Source: Laburnicola sp. R22_1
Lineage: Eukaryota > Ascomycota > Dothideomycetes > Pleosporales > Didymosphaeriaceae
Length of the DNA: 64,000 nucleotides
Assembly (NCBI GenBank): GCA_014281115.1
Contig: JACONQ010000008.1
Coordinates: 558,001-622,000 of the forward strand
Reading direction: 5' to 3'
This document shows positions 42,101 through 51,483 of the stretch, piece after piece. The position numbers were made by a program, and so were the translations under genes. How positions within the stretch are numbered: the stretch's first letter is position 1; every line of letters starts with the position of its first letter. The notes beneath the pieces were generated by a model that saw only the letters and a list, made by a program, of their open reading frames with translations, searched no databases and had not been told where the DNA came from.

Positions 42101-42311
42101 TGGGGAGGCAGGGCAGGTGATGGATAAGAGGGAGCAATTGTGGCGGGAGAGGTGGGCGAGAGCGGAGCAGGTGCTGGGAGAAAAGGGGGTTGTGCTGCGG
42201 AGTTGGAGAGTGGGATCGGACGCTATGGGAGAGGCAGAGAAGCTGGTTAGGGAGCATGGGGGGAGAGAGAGGATAGACACTAGTAAAAGAGGGAATGGAA
42301 ATGGGAAGTAG
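39167..42311 (+). CDS. APP1: App1-type phosphatidate phosphatase (actin patch protein)
   Basis: Mg2+-dependent phosphatidate phosphatase of the DUF2183 family, linked to endocytosis and actin patches. Two exons, 39167-39730 and 39777-42311, 1032 aa; the 46-nt intron (GTGAGT...GCGAAG) joins KHVKWK|PEAEPGTIQE in phase 0. The N-terminal basic region has GRRKKLAGYLRAANELRQTY and DGTIIRSGDEEMILFPSYAR. The conserved middle contains RGWIYSPHVGHMSRKQRLFI, GHFSISAALDFVP, the catalytic DxDxT in VISDIDDTIKHS near residue 471, FHYVSNSPWQLYP, LPPGSFHLKQYSGMLQG, and FPERKFILIGDSGEADLEVY. The C-terminal 450 residues are Ser/Pro-rich with PPPPKPRKP and PPPPPPRR tracts, likely SH3 ligands as in yeast App1. 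5' UTR splicing is suspected. The family identity is firm. Confidence 0.93.
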
Positions 42312-42729
42312 CAAACAGTAACATATGGCATTTCTATGGCGTTGTTGAGTTGTGGGCCATGTTGCAAGACGTATTTGATATATGTGGAATGACGCTGGCT
42401 ACGCGCATTGGAATTTCGACCCATAAGCTATGGCCGGATGTATATTGTACAGGGAGATGGATTCGAAGTGCTACGCGACCTTTCTCACGACCTCTGTCTG
42501 TCGTTGAGGCCATGGCCAAAACTCTGGTTGCACGGTTGCGTCCGAGGGCAACGTCTTTTGGCATTTTGTCCTCCCTCCTCAGAACATTCCATAGACGTAG
42601 CCAGCCATACCAGCCCCATCATCCTACACAAGCACCCAAAAATCCACATAAACGCCACACCCCTATATATACACTCCTCCCGTCTCCCTCTCCCTCCCCT
42701 CAAATATCCTACACAACCCCCCGCCCCTC
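42312..42729. other. Convergent intergenic region, APP1 / uL30m
   Basis: 3' ends of APP1 (+) and the uL30m gene (-). Pyrimidine-rich near 42680-42720. No gene seen. Confidence 0.6.
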
Positions 42730-43002
42730 TCAGCCCAAAACATCCAACCCCCTACTCTCAACATAGTACCCCTTATCCGGGCGTCTCGCGGCGCGCATCT
42801 GCTCCTTGGTAAAGGCGTAGTCGACCTCCTTGACGTCGACGAGCTCTTTGATGCGCAGGATCTGGCCGGCGACGGATTGGCTGACGGGGTAGTAGACGGT
42901 TGTCATGCGTTTTTTTAGGCCGAGGGCGTGGAGCACGCCCTGGGTTTTGGAGGGGAGGCCGATGCCCGAGCGCATGAGGGTTATGCGGAAGTAGGGCGGC
43001 AT
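42730..43002 (-). CDS. MRPL33: Mitochondrial large-subunit ribosomal protein uL30m
   Basis: Small L30-fold protein of the mitochondrial large ribosomal subunit. 90 aa from the ATG at 43002: MPPYFRITLMRSGIGLPSKT, then VLHALGLKKRMTTVYYPVSQ, SVAGQILRIKELVDVKEVD and EQMRAARRPDKGYYVES. These are the L30 signature blocks, in the family's usual length. The frame is open further upstream (to 43236), but that sequence is Pro/Ser-rich leader; beginning directly at the L30 fold without a cleavable presequence is normal for this protein. Second mitochondrial ribosomal gene in the window, unlinked to uL16m. Confidence 0.92.
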   Translation of the reverse strand: MPPYFRITLMRSGIGLPSKTQGVLHALGLKKRMTTVYYPVSQSVAGQILRIKELVDVKEVDYAFTKEQMRAARRPDKGYYVESRGLDVLG

Positions 43003-44637
43003 TGTTGGGGGTGGTTGCGGGGGCGATGGCGGTGGGAGGAGGATGGGTGGATGGATGGATGGCGAGGAGCTGTGGAGGGTTAGTTGGGGCGTTGTGGGTG
43101 GCGGTGAGGGGATTCTGACATTGGTATGGGTGGTTGCTGTGCGCGGCCGTTTCGTGAGGTGCTTGCTGCGCGGTCGTCGACTTTTCTCGCTGCTGTGACG
43201 GTGTTGCACCGGGCATCGGGCGTGGCGCGCCCCCATGCCGCGGCGATTGGGCTAATTCTCTTCTGGACTAGCGTATTTTCGCGGATGTGGGATACGGCCG
43301 TTCCACGTGCATGACACATTCACATCTCCTCTCACGACCGTAGGGCACAGGCTTTGACGAACAAAGGTCCCATCGAGCAGGAAGAAAGAGCGGTGAACAG
43401 AACGGATGGTTGAGTTGACAGGTGGCAACAGCGTAATGCATGTAGCTTCCCGTCGGCTTCTCACTCCCCATGGCCACCCACGACTGTTGTCGGCTCCAAG
43501 TACTATTGGCTAAGCGCTGCTGCGTAATAGGGAGCGCCGGCCAGGCAAAGCGGCTATTCGTTTGCTTGTGCGACGGAATGCCCCAGCCGCAAACAAACAA
43601 TGGCACCAATGGCCCGGACCCCGCTCCATGTCCCCTGATGGGACGCTGGTCATGCAGCACGATTGGCATGCTCTTGACGTTGTGTAGCGGGTCTGTGTCG
43701 CAGACGATCACTCCGTGCTCTGATGGAACATCTCGACGTGACCAAAAGCAAACATCGCCGTGCTATAAGGTCTGACCTCTTCGCTTTCTCATCTTTTGAA
43801 TGCTCTATCTCCATGTTTCTACCTTTCAGCCCCGTATCTTTCTCGTCGTCGTCTTCTGTGTCTCTCTCTGTTCACTTGAGTCGCGGATCCAGCCCTGTCC
43901 ACGCAACAGCTTCAACGGGATCTCGCAGCCGCAGTGGGTCGAATTCTCTTTTGATAGGACGTCCCAGAACTCTTCTAGACAGCTTGCACGGCTCAGCCCT
44001 GTCGATCTTTCAAGTTTTCGGATTCACCCTCATGCAGGTCAAACGGATAACAGTGGGGCTGTCTCGTTTCCGCCTCGTTTCTGCCCAGCTACCACGCTGT
44101 TGTACCATGTACATGGCCGATTTCCTGCATTTTGTGGCTCCACTTCCCTGAATCGCTCTCAGCAACAGCCAATTGTCCGGTTCGGGGCTCCTGTCTGGCC
44201 TTCCGCTGGGTAAGTGCCTGGCCTGTGCCTTGACAGGCTCCACCCAAACCGGGAGCCCTGCGTCTGGTCCGTTTACATACTGTCGGCTTGTGGGCCTCTA
44301 GATGGGAGGATACATACATTGCTATATTGAAACAAGGGAAGAGGCATGGCCGCCCTCTTTGACGGAGGCCGTTTGAATGGTACTGTTCACCGCCTGTTGC
44401 TCGTCGAAATATTTAAGTTGGTTGGAGTCTTCGTTCAAGGCTTCCATCAATTCTCTTCACCCTCGCATCAGCACCTTGTGGTCATCTCCAACTCAGTATC
44501 GGCGTACTGCTTCTCACACTTCCCCTCTCTGTCAATTGCTCTACGCTCTGCTCGTTCTACGCGTCCCACGTCAGTTTCGTCTACCTCCAGACCTCTATTC
44601 ACGCCTATCGTCCACCAATAGACCAACATAACCAATC
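43003..44637. other. Intergenic, no gene seen
   Basis: 1.6 kb between two divergent genes (uL30m on -, DUF7587-like on +). Several frames of 100-147 codons exist on both strands, all Ser-rich or Arg-rich with no family features. Plus-strand sequence just before 44638 is pyrimidine-rich, as usual before fungal start codons. Confidence 0.55.
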
Positions 44638-45233
44638 ATGTCACGTAAGCCACTCCCCGCTCTCCCCACCCATAACCCTAACCCACCCAAGCCTCCTACA
44701 CCGTCCAACCCACTCACCCCTTCGGGCCCCGCCCCCCCTCCCCCGAGCCCGTCCCCGCCGAAATCCCCCGCCTAGTCTACCGCGTGCACCGCGCCGGCGC
44801 CCAAACCCGCTACTCCTTCTCGACCGGCTTCCAATCCAAGAACCAAACCACCATCCTGCACTTCGACTCGCACCTCAAACGCTTCGGCATCCCGCACCTC
44901 AACCACCAAACCAACTTCTCGACGCCCTTCATCTCCGTCTACGACAACCAGATGCACGCCGAGGCCGTCGCTCGCTACTTCTCCACCAAGTATGGCGAGG
45001 ACACGCGCGTCGTGACCATCGATACGCGCCATCTGGGACGCGGGCCGATCTTTCGGGCGGCGGATTTTCTCGAGAAGAGTACGCATGAGTTGAGCAAGGA
45101 GGCGAGGTTTTTGCATCATGGAGAGTATTTGATTATGTATCGGATTGCGGCGCAGGCGATTCGGGATGAGACGATGGTGGGGAGGGAGAATCAGCGGTGG
45201 AGGGCGGTGGGCGTCATTGGGAGTGGTAGGTAG
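44638..45233 (+). CDS. DUF7587-like protein with ADP-ribosyltransferase-like layout; 7-nt first coding exon
   Basis: Two exons, 44638-44644 (ATGTCAC only) and 44692-45233, 182 aa; the 47-nt intron has GTAAGC, a CCCTAACCC branch and CCCAAG. Product: MSPSYTVQPTHPFGPRPPSP, then EIPRLVYRVHRAGAQTRYS, NFSTPFISVYDNQMHAEAVA, TRVVTIDTRHL and RFLHHGEYLIMYRIAAQAI. The order YRV, STPFISV, HGEYLI recalls the R-S-E core strands of ADP-ribosyltransferase-like folds, and the protein resembles fungal DUF7587 proteins. That is inference, not proof of activity. Cytosolic by composition. A start inside exon 2 would lack any in-frame ATG near the conserved part (only a GTG), which supports the tiny first exon. 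Confidence 0.68.
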
Positions 45234-45559
45234 ATGGTAGGTGTTGGCGATGATTTCAGAAGTGGCAGGGTGGAGGGTAGAGTCGTGCTTGGTTTAGGGG
45301 TTTTCTTCTTCTGTTTGTCGACGTTTTTTGGTTGTATCCTTGTTTGGTCTTGTCTACCTAGCAGCTTGCATGGCTGGACTGTCAACCTCCACAGGCCATG
45401 TGCAAGGGGCGAGGGGCACGCGTAGACAAGGCGCTCCGGCCGGTAAGCAAGAGAAATAAATACAGCATTGGGATTCAGCTGTCTCTTTGACTTCGTCTCG
45501 CATGCCACATACCGCATGATGATATCTTCAACCCCTCCCATAGACCCTACCCTTTCAAC
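45234..45559. other. Convergent intergenic region
   Basis: 3' ends of the DUF7587-like gene (+) and the deoxyribosyltransferase-like gene (-). T-rich; nothing else seen. Confidence 0.55.
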
Positions 45560-46108
45560 TCAAGCGCCCCCCTTCTCTTTTTCCTTGCACAACCCCTCCA
45601 TCCTCTCCCTAACAATGCTACCCAACTCCCCAAACTCCCCCACACACCGCACCCCCAACCGCCCACAAACAATCTCTACATGCCCCCTCTTATAAAACCC
45701 CTCCGGACAACAAACCACCACCTTGCCCTCCCGCTCCGCCGCCCCCTCCCTCCCCCCACCATACAACGCCGCATACATGCCCAACTCCAACAACGAAACC
45801 GGCGCGTTGCTCCCAGGCCCAAAATAAAACACAATCAGCGCCGCAGCCTCGGCGTGGAAAATATCCCACTCTACCGTCTCGCGGAAGGGCGCAAAGGAGA
45901 CTTCTTCGCGCCACGAGGCGTCCCAGTCGTCGCGGCGGGGATTGAGGATTTGGATGGGGAGGTCGCTGAGGGTGGTGGTGAGGGTGGTGGTCCAGGCGGT
46001 TTGTGGGGAGGGATCGATGGTGCCGAAGAGGATGAGGGAGGGGTGCGTGAGGGGTGGGTAGGTGGGGGGGAAGTGGGTTGTTGCTTTTGGGGGGGATGGG
46101 GAGGCCAT
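45560..46108 (-). CDS. Nucleoside 2-deoxyribosyltransferase-like protein
   Basis: 182 aa, single exon. Matches the nucleoside 2-deoxyribosyltransferase-like fold: LILFGTIDPSPQTAWTT (first strand and G(S/T)I loop), LSDLPIQILNPRRDDWDASW, EEVSFAPFRETVEWDIFHAE, LIVFYFGPGSNAPVSLLELG (strand plus the Glu-bearing LLELG motif, the catalytic region in the family), then KVVVCCPEGFYKRGHVEIVC. Members cleave or transfer N-glycosidic bonds of nucleosides; the substrate of the fungal members is unknown. Cytosolic. The N-terminus is Pro/Thr-rich. An overlapping plus-strand frame is a GC-bias shadow. Confidence 0.85.
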   Translation of the reverse strand: MASPSPPKATTHFPPTYPPLTHPSLILFGTIDPSPQTAWTTTLTTTLSDLPIQILNPRRDDWDASWREEVSFAPFRETVEWDIFHAEAAALIVFYFGPGSNAPVSLLELGMYAALYGGGREGAAEREGKVVVCCPEGFYKRGHVEIVCGRLGVRCVGEFGELGSIVRERMEGLCKEKEKGGA

Positions 46109-47025
46109 TTTGAGAGGGGAGGGAGTTGGATGCTTGGGAGGGTTGGGCTGGGTATCAGTGTGGGTGGATGGTCGTGGTCAAGGTGGACACTGGATGAATG
46201 GCCCCGCTTACACTAGGACGAATATGGTTAGGCGCGTAGGGAGCAGTTCAGCCTTGCGGTCTGTTCACTAGGTCCTAGACTTGATAGTATTTCGTTACCT
46301 CTTCCTGTGAAGCTTAAGGATGCGTAGAATCTAAATCACGTCGTTGTGTCAGACTCTCTTTTAATTAGTTGAGTGCTGATGACTGCTAGCTGACTCTAAT
46401 GATCCTCCCCAAAAGCTCTCGAAGAGGTAAGCGGCGGCCGCCATCTGTTCTATTGGGGTTAAGCGTAGGAATAGCATCCCACCCTTCCCACCACCTCACA
46501 CCAACACCGTTTCTGAATCTCGACACTTGTGCCGATTGCTAATTAAGAAACCTTTCAATTGGCCTCCGATTGGTATCAGTTACATCAACCCGGGAGCCAT
46601 TAGGGAAATCATCATCGACGGAATTACAACATCGAAGTAGACGTCTAAAACATGCCTTGGGGTACAACAACGCGAGTATGCGATTGATGGGAATCGCACG
46701 TTTTTGGGGATTCCACTGGATTATGCGCCGGATGTTAAGCCGAGTTTGGCACAGATTGGAGATCGGACGGATATGGGGTTGGGGTTTAGGCCGCAGACTA
46801 GGGAGGGGATGCCGATGATTAATGGGGGGTTGTGCTATATGTATGAGTAGGTTAGGAGTGGGATCGCGTTATAGAGGTTGCGTATACGTTTAGAAGTTTA
46901 ATGTTTTGCATTTTTGGATTCGTTTTGGACCGCATCGATACAGACTCTTCTTCATCCTTCCGTTAACAACCATAACTTTTTGAACGGACGGCAGCCACCG
47001 AGTGAAAGGTGATGCAACCAGATTC
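46109..47025. other. Intergenic with a possible coding remnant
   Basis: No complete gene. 46109-46230 is the upstream region of the deoxyribosyltransferase-like gene. 46662-46850 (+) holds a coding-looking fragment, listed separately. 46850-47025 leads into the 3' end of the minus-strand gene. Confidence 0.5.
46662..46850 (+). pseudogene. Unidentified coding-like fragment (C-terminal exon or gene relic)
   Basis: A 62-codon frame without its own start ends in TAG at 46848 and reads as folded protein: REYAIDGNRTFLGIPLDYAP, DVKPSLAQIGDRTDMGLGF, PQTREGMPMINGGLCYMYE. Just upstream, 46574-46641 in another frame (YINPGAIREIIIDGITTSK) also looks protein-like. No donor/acceptor pair joins them convincingly, so this may be a decayed gene or the last exon of an unrecognised one. 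I cannot name the family. Confidence 0.3.
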
Positions 47026-47536
47026 TCAGACCGCAGACTCCTGCTTTGCGAACGTCCTCGACAGCGCCTCGATACTCTCCGCAATGCGCTTGAAGTCGTC
47101 CTTTTGTTCGCCCGCCACCTGCGCGGCATCCACCGACGGATCCTCATCCGCGTTTCCCCACTGGATCTCAAACGTGTTGAAATCCACCTTGGTATCCAAG
47201 CCGTAGATGTCCTTGGAAGCGTTCGACGGTAATCCGCGTAGTTGGCTGACGAGAGACAAGAGCTCCTTTACGTCGTCACTGCGTCAGAGATTAGCGGGAT
47301 GTCGTAGTCTTGTAGAGAAAGAAGCGGAGAGGAAGATGGGGTGACGTGTGCGTGATGGAGAAGCTTACGTGGGTACATCGCCCGGCTTCTCTGAGGATCC
47401 GGTGCCCCTATTGAGTGGCGCGCCCCATCGACATATTCACAAAAGCTATCTAACCTCCCCCCTGCGAAGCGAAAGACCCCTGCGTCGCGATAGGAACAAC
47501 AGGAACTTCACTAGCTTCACCCTTGGCCACCTCCAT
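47026..47536 (-). CDS. Small conserved-looking protein, exon model incomplete
   Basis: Unrecognised family. The last exon (about 47279-47026) is clear: DDVKELLSLVSQLRGLPSNA, KDIYGLDTKVDFNTFEIQWG, DDFKRIAESIEALSRTFAK, helical at both ends. Upstream exons are indicated by GTAAGC at 47368 with a CGCAG acceptor at 47280, and by an exon about 47406-47369 (GTGSSEKPGDVPT in the frame that joins exon 3). A first exon starting MEVAKGEASEVPVVPIATQG at 47536 is plausible, but its GTTAGA donor (47454) leaves phase 1 where phase 2 is needed. Either the weak GTACCC donor is used in exon 2, or the G6 run next to the donor carries a one-base error. The presence of a gene is likely; the exact N-terminus is uncertain. 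Confidence 0.5.
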
Positions 47537-47871
47537 CTAAATCACATAAAGTCGAACGCAGTCTCAACCAACCCAATTGACGCAACCGCTCGTATACGCA
47601 GCCATCTAAATCGAATAACAACGAGTACCGAGCGCTAACATTGAGCAACCGAATAGTCTTCCATGACGCTAGCTTAACTAATCCCTTGGCTAATAACCAA
47701 AACACTGAAGTCCACAGGTCCGTAAGCCATTTAAACCGCCACAGGACCTTGTGTCCATCAGGCCCGATCGCCTTGTTGTATCATGCTCCGATCGGCCCCT
47801 AAAACTGACTCGTTTTAAGCAAGACCTCCTGTCTCCATGCACCATTTTCTTCAAGGCTAAATTCGGAACTA
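47537..47871. other. Intergenic
   Basis: Between the start of the small minus-strand gene and the 3' end of the E2 gene, both on the minus strand. No gene seen. Confidence 0.5.
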
Positions 47872-50800
47872 CTAGGACGAATTTCCTCGCGAGCCTCCAC
47901 GTCCCCTCTCGCTGTGCGCACCGCGGCCTTGCTGGGCATTTATTCCGCTCATATTAGGAGTTGGATGGGTCGGCGCAGCCCCTGCGAATTGTATTTGCCA
48001 TTGCCTGGGAATTGGTGCGTGGTTAGCATATGATGGTGTTTACAAAGTATATATAATAAGGTGACTTACTGGGCTGGGGAGGGCGGGAAAATGTTGTATC
48101 CCCCATGACCACGACCGCCGCCTTGGTGGACATTTATTCCGCTCATATCAGGCGTCGGGTTGGTCGGCGCGCCTCCTGCGAATTGCATTTGCCATGGCCT
48201 AGGAAGTTGTGTGTGGTTAGCCTATGCTGGTGTTTACAAAGTGTACATGATAAGGTGACTTACTGGGCTGGGGAAGGCGACAAAGTGCCGTACATCATAT
48301 AAAAACCACCACGAGCTGATGGGTTTGTTGGAAGATTGTGACTCGCACCACGGCCACGGCCACGGCTTGGATTGTAACCCGGACCACCACCACGGCCACG
48401 ACCTGGATTGTAACCCTCACCACCACCACGACCACGGCTTTCTAGGTGTGCTACGAAACTATGATAATGACCGCGACCACGACCGCGATTAGAATAGAGT
48501 CCGGTGATCTGCTGACCATCACCTCGTCCCATTTGCGGACCCGGCGAAGTGTGTCCCCCATGAACAGTTGGATCATTATAACTTCCTGGCACCCAGAGCG
48601 GGGGAGTCCATTGTGAGTGAAAAGTGTTGAAATCAAACGCCGGGGGTGCATGGTTCGGGTATGGAGGTTGATGCGGAGGCGGGGCCACATGGCTCGGGTA
48701 TGGAGGTTGATGCGGAGGCGCTGGCATGTATTGGCCAGGGTGGGGTGCAAGGTACGGGTTTGATAGCCAATGTGGTCCAGTTGATGGCGGAAGCGGGTGC
48801 CGCGGAGTGGGGAGTGACTGCGCTTCGTTCACGCCTGCAGCTGGTTGTAGGCTCGGTGCGGGCGGCCGTGGACCTGTTTCGCTTGGAACGACAAAGGTGG
48901 CGCCATATCGACGCATTGCAGTTTGCAGCGATGGCAGCATCAAAACGAGAACCTGTGATTCGCGAGCAATTAGCGGATGATTAGTATTAGCCCAGTCGGT
49001 GACGGTTTGTAGAATCTTGTTAGCGTTCTGCTTGAAGTGCTCGTTAGTAACGTCCTGCCACAAGTCGGGCATATTGTTCGCATGTCCAACTATAGCATGT
49101 TGGACAGTAAGGCAGCGGACGGTTTGGTTGTAGTGCACTGATGGGATTGCGCCTCTCGTATAGGTACGCTCTCGACCTGTAAGGTTGACGTTAGATGGTA
49201 TATCTTTATTGTATATTGTGTAGCTGAGTATAATTTACCAGGTTCATTATACCACGGCTCGTCGCAGAGTATCATGGCTTGTATGGAGATGAGCACCTGG
49301 AGGAGAGTCGACACTCCCGGCTTCCAGCGTTCACCCTGGTACCAGGTTCCCAAGAGTGATAAGCAGACCTTTCCATTCGAGTAAAGGTTAGGGTTAAATC
49401 TTGCTGTCCCGCCGCCTGTGGTTCGGAACAACACTTGAGGAGGGTCGTTCGGATATTCGCCGTCACAAAAGATGTCAAACTCAAAGAGACCATTTTCATA
49501 GGGCGTGTCAACAGGACCGACAATCAACGCTTTGAGAATGTCGGGTCTCTCTGAGGAATACCTCACGAAGATGCCAGGAGGCAGGGCCGCATGTAGCCTC
49601 GTGATTTCTGTGATCAGTGCCTTCATTCGACCACGCGGTGATTCTTGCAAAGCCTGCGCCTGCGCTGTGAAGGCGTATCTCGCTAGCATTTCATCGTCTG
49701 GTACGTCTGTGATAGGACATACAACTGACTCGGTGATCACTTCAGAGGTGTTGTTGACAAGCGCATGTGGTTTAACACGCTCGAGTAGTTCCCACGAGGC
49801 GAGGAGCCGCTCACAATGCGAAAGTAGGTCTTGATCATCTTTAGTCCAAAAGTATCTCCTGTGTATCTCAGCACCATTGATGTATAGGCTGCTCTGCTTG
49901 GCCAGATTTTGAAATAAATTGAACAAAGACGTCGCCTTGTCCTTTGGTAATTCGGTCGCGTCTTGGAACGATAGTGTAAGTAGGTCGACTGCTTGAGAGC
50001 GTACTGGTCGCTCGTTATAGAATAAACCCGCCGTCGTTTCATGAAGACCTAAATAATTGAGAATAGTTAGCACGAGTCCAATGTCGATTATATGATTCAT
50101 CTCTATGGATAAAAAGGCAAAGGTTAGGGAACTCACCGCATGCTTGGAGGAACTCAACGAGTTGGTCGTATAGCTTGTGCCGCATCGCAGTGTCATTCTA
50201 TACATATGATGAGTTTCGAGTGACGTATGTTTGTGCACAGAAGTGACTCACCAGAGAATCGTTCCGTAATAGGGATGCGCAGTAGCCGAGAACGCCGCTC
50301 TCCAACACTATGTTGGAAACTGCACCTGGGGGATCTCGGTCGAATGAGGCGTCTCGAGGGCTCGATGGAAGCAAACCTGTGATGAATTTAAGAAACATGG
50401 CCCCAAACTTGTCTTCAGCCTTTTGGGCGGTGCGTGCTCGAGCCTTGATCTTGTCGTCATAACTTATACGGTCCTTCTCGTCCCTACGGTTCTTCTCGCC
50501 ATAGCCCACACCACTAGCTCTGCCGAACAATGCGTGACTCTTCGGCTTTTTCGATTGGCTCGCCTCTCCGCCCGGGCTATCTTGGACCCGCTTTTTGGTC
50601 TCTTGCTTCGAGGGCTTGCTAGCGTCTGGCTTCGTCGGCTGTTTTGCTGGCGTGGCACTGAAATTCTGGTCAAATCCACAAAGGAGGATCCAGATCAGAA
50701 AAAGTCTGCCACCATTACAGCACCAAGAGACCTTTCTTCCTTGGATAGTTATCTCCGATCGTTCAACATTCCGGTTCGATGCACATGCGATGCATGTGTA

Positions 50801-51483
50801 CGTATGGCATTTTCGGCACATAACCTGTGATCTGCCACGTTGATGCAAGATTAGCATACAGAATGCCGTGTACGGTGTCTGAGAGAAACTTACGAAATAC
50901 GAGGGACTTTTCCATCTTTCCAAGCATAAAAGAGCTCTTTGATATCCGGTAGAGATTTCACCAAGCTGTCCTGGCATTTAGGGCACGCAGCCTTTCGTAT
51001 ATGCGCCATAAATTTGACGAGCGAGTCGAGGTTGCTGATGACAGGATCATGAAGGGAATCCCTATACACGGGGGGTTCATCCTCAGGGTCTTCTGAGTCC
51101 TCTTCTGGATCTGGTTGTGCGGGCTGACTGCGCGGTGGCTGCCTTGATGATGAAGGGACATATGGATTGAGATCGCCATTGTCGTATGAGCCGGAGTCGT
51201 CGTTGGCGCTGAAATTGTATTGTTCATACGTGACGTCTTCGTACTGCAATTGCATGGCAAGCTGCACGTCCGTGTCGTGGTGGGCGGGTTTTTGAGTCCC
51301 AGCCTGCTCGACGGAAGGGCCCTAGGGAGTTGGTGTACGGTAAGTTGATGTTCAACGTAGATTCCAAGGTTTAGGTTGCACACGTATCACGTGGCCCGAG
51401 GTACTCACATCTGCTGGTTCTGGGTTAAACTGAGCGTGCGGCTGCAACGCTAGCTTGTAATCGCCCATTGCCTCTGGATTCAT
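47872..51483 (-). CDS. Large ubiquitin-conjugating enzyme, UBE2O/BIRC6-like UBC domain with N-terminal Cys-rich zinc region
   Basis: Probable E2/E3-like hybrid. Eight exons on the minus strand: 51483-51409, 51321-50894, 50831-50252, 50197-50137, 50102-49239, 49176-48264, 48198-48070 and 48004-47872; 3183 nt, 1060 aa, all phases matching. Residues ~125-230 hold Cys pairs (ACPKCQ, MCRKCHTYTCIACAS, then VSWCCNGGRLFLIWILLC), a probable zinc-binding, RING/IBR-like module. The UBC fold is at about 530-660: GIFVRYSSERPDILKALIVG, YENGLFEFDIFCDGEYPNDP, and the catalytic Cys near residue 628 in NPNLYSNGKVCLSLLGTW; then SIQAMILCDEPWYNEPG and a conserved tail QTVRCLTVQHAIVGHANNMP. The C-terminus is Pro- and RGRG-rich with repeats (HQPPYP, GYNPSRGRGRG). 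Exons 7 and 8 are duplicates. The start at 51483 is chosen over a non-ATG extension. Gene identity is good; the zinc module is inferred. Confidence 0.85.
47920..48270 (-). repeat. Tandem duplication of a 65-nt intron plus exon in the E2 gene
   Basis: Period 194 nt. Introns 48199-48263 and 48005-48069 are both 65 nt and nearly identical at their 5' halves (GTAAGTCACCTTAT, then TACACTTTGTAAACACCA). Exon 7 (QMQFAGGAPTNPTPDMSGIN) and exon 8 (QIQFAGAAPTHPTPNMSGIN) are paralogous. Both phases are 2, so inclusion or skipping of exon 7 keeps the frame. Confidence 0.93.

Noticed and set aside
45680..46216. 178-codon plus-strand frame
   Set aside because: Antisense to the deoxyribosyltransferase-like gene, Gly/Arg-rich shadow.
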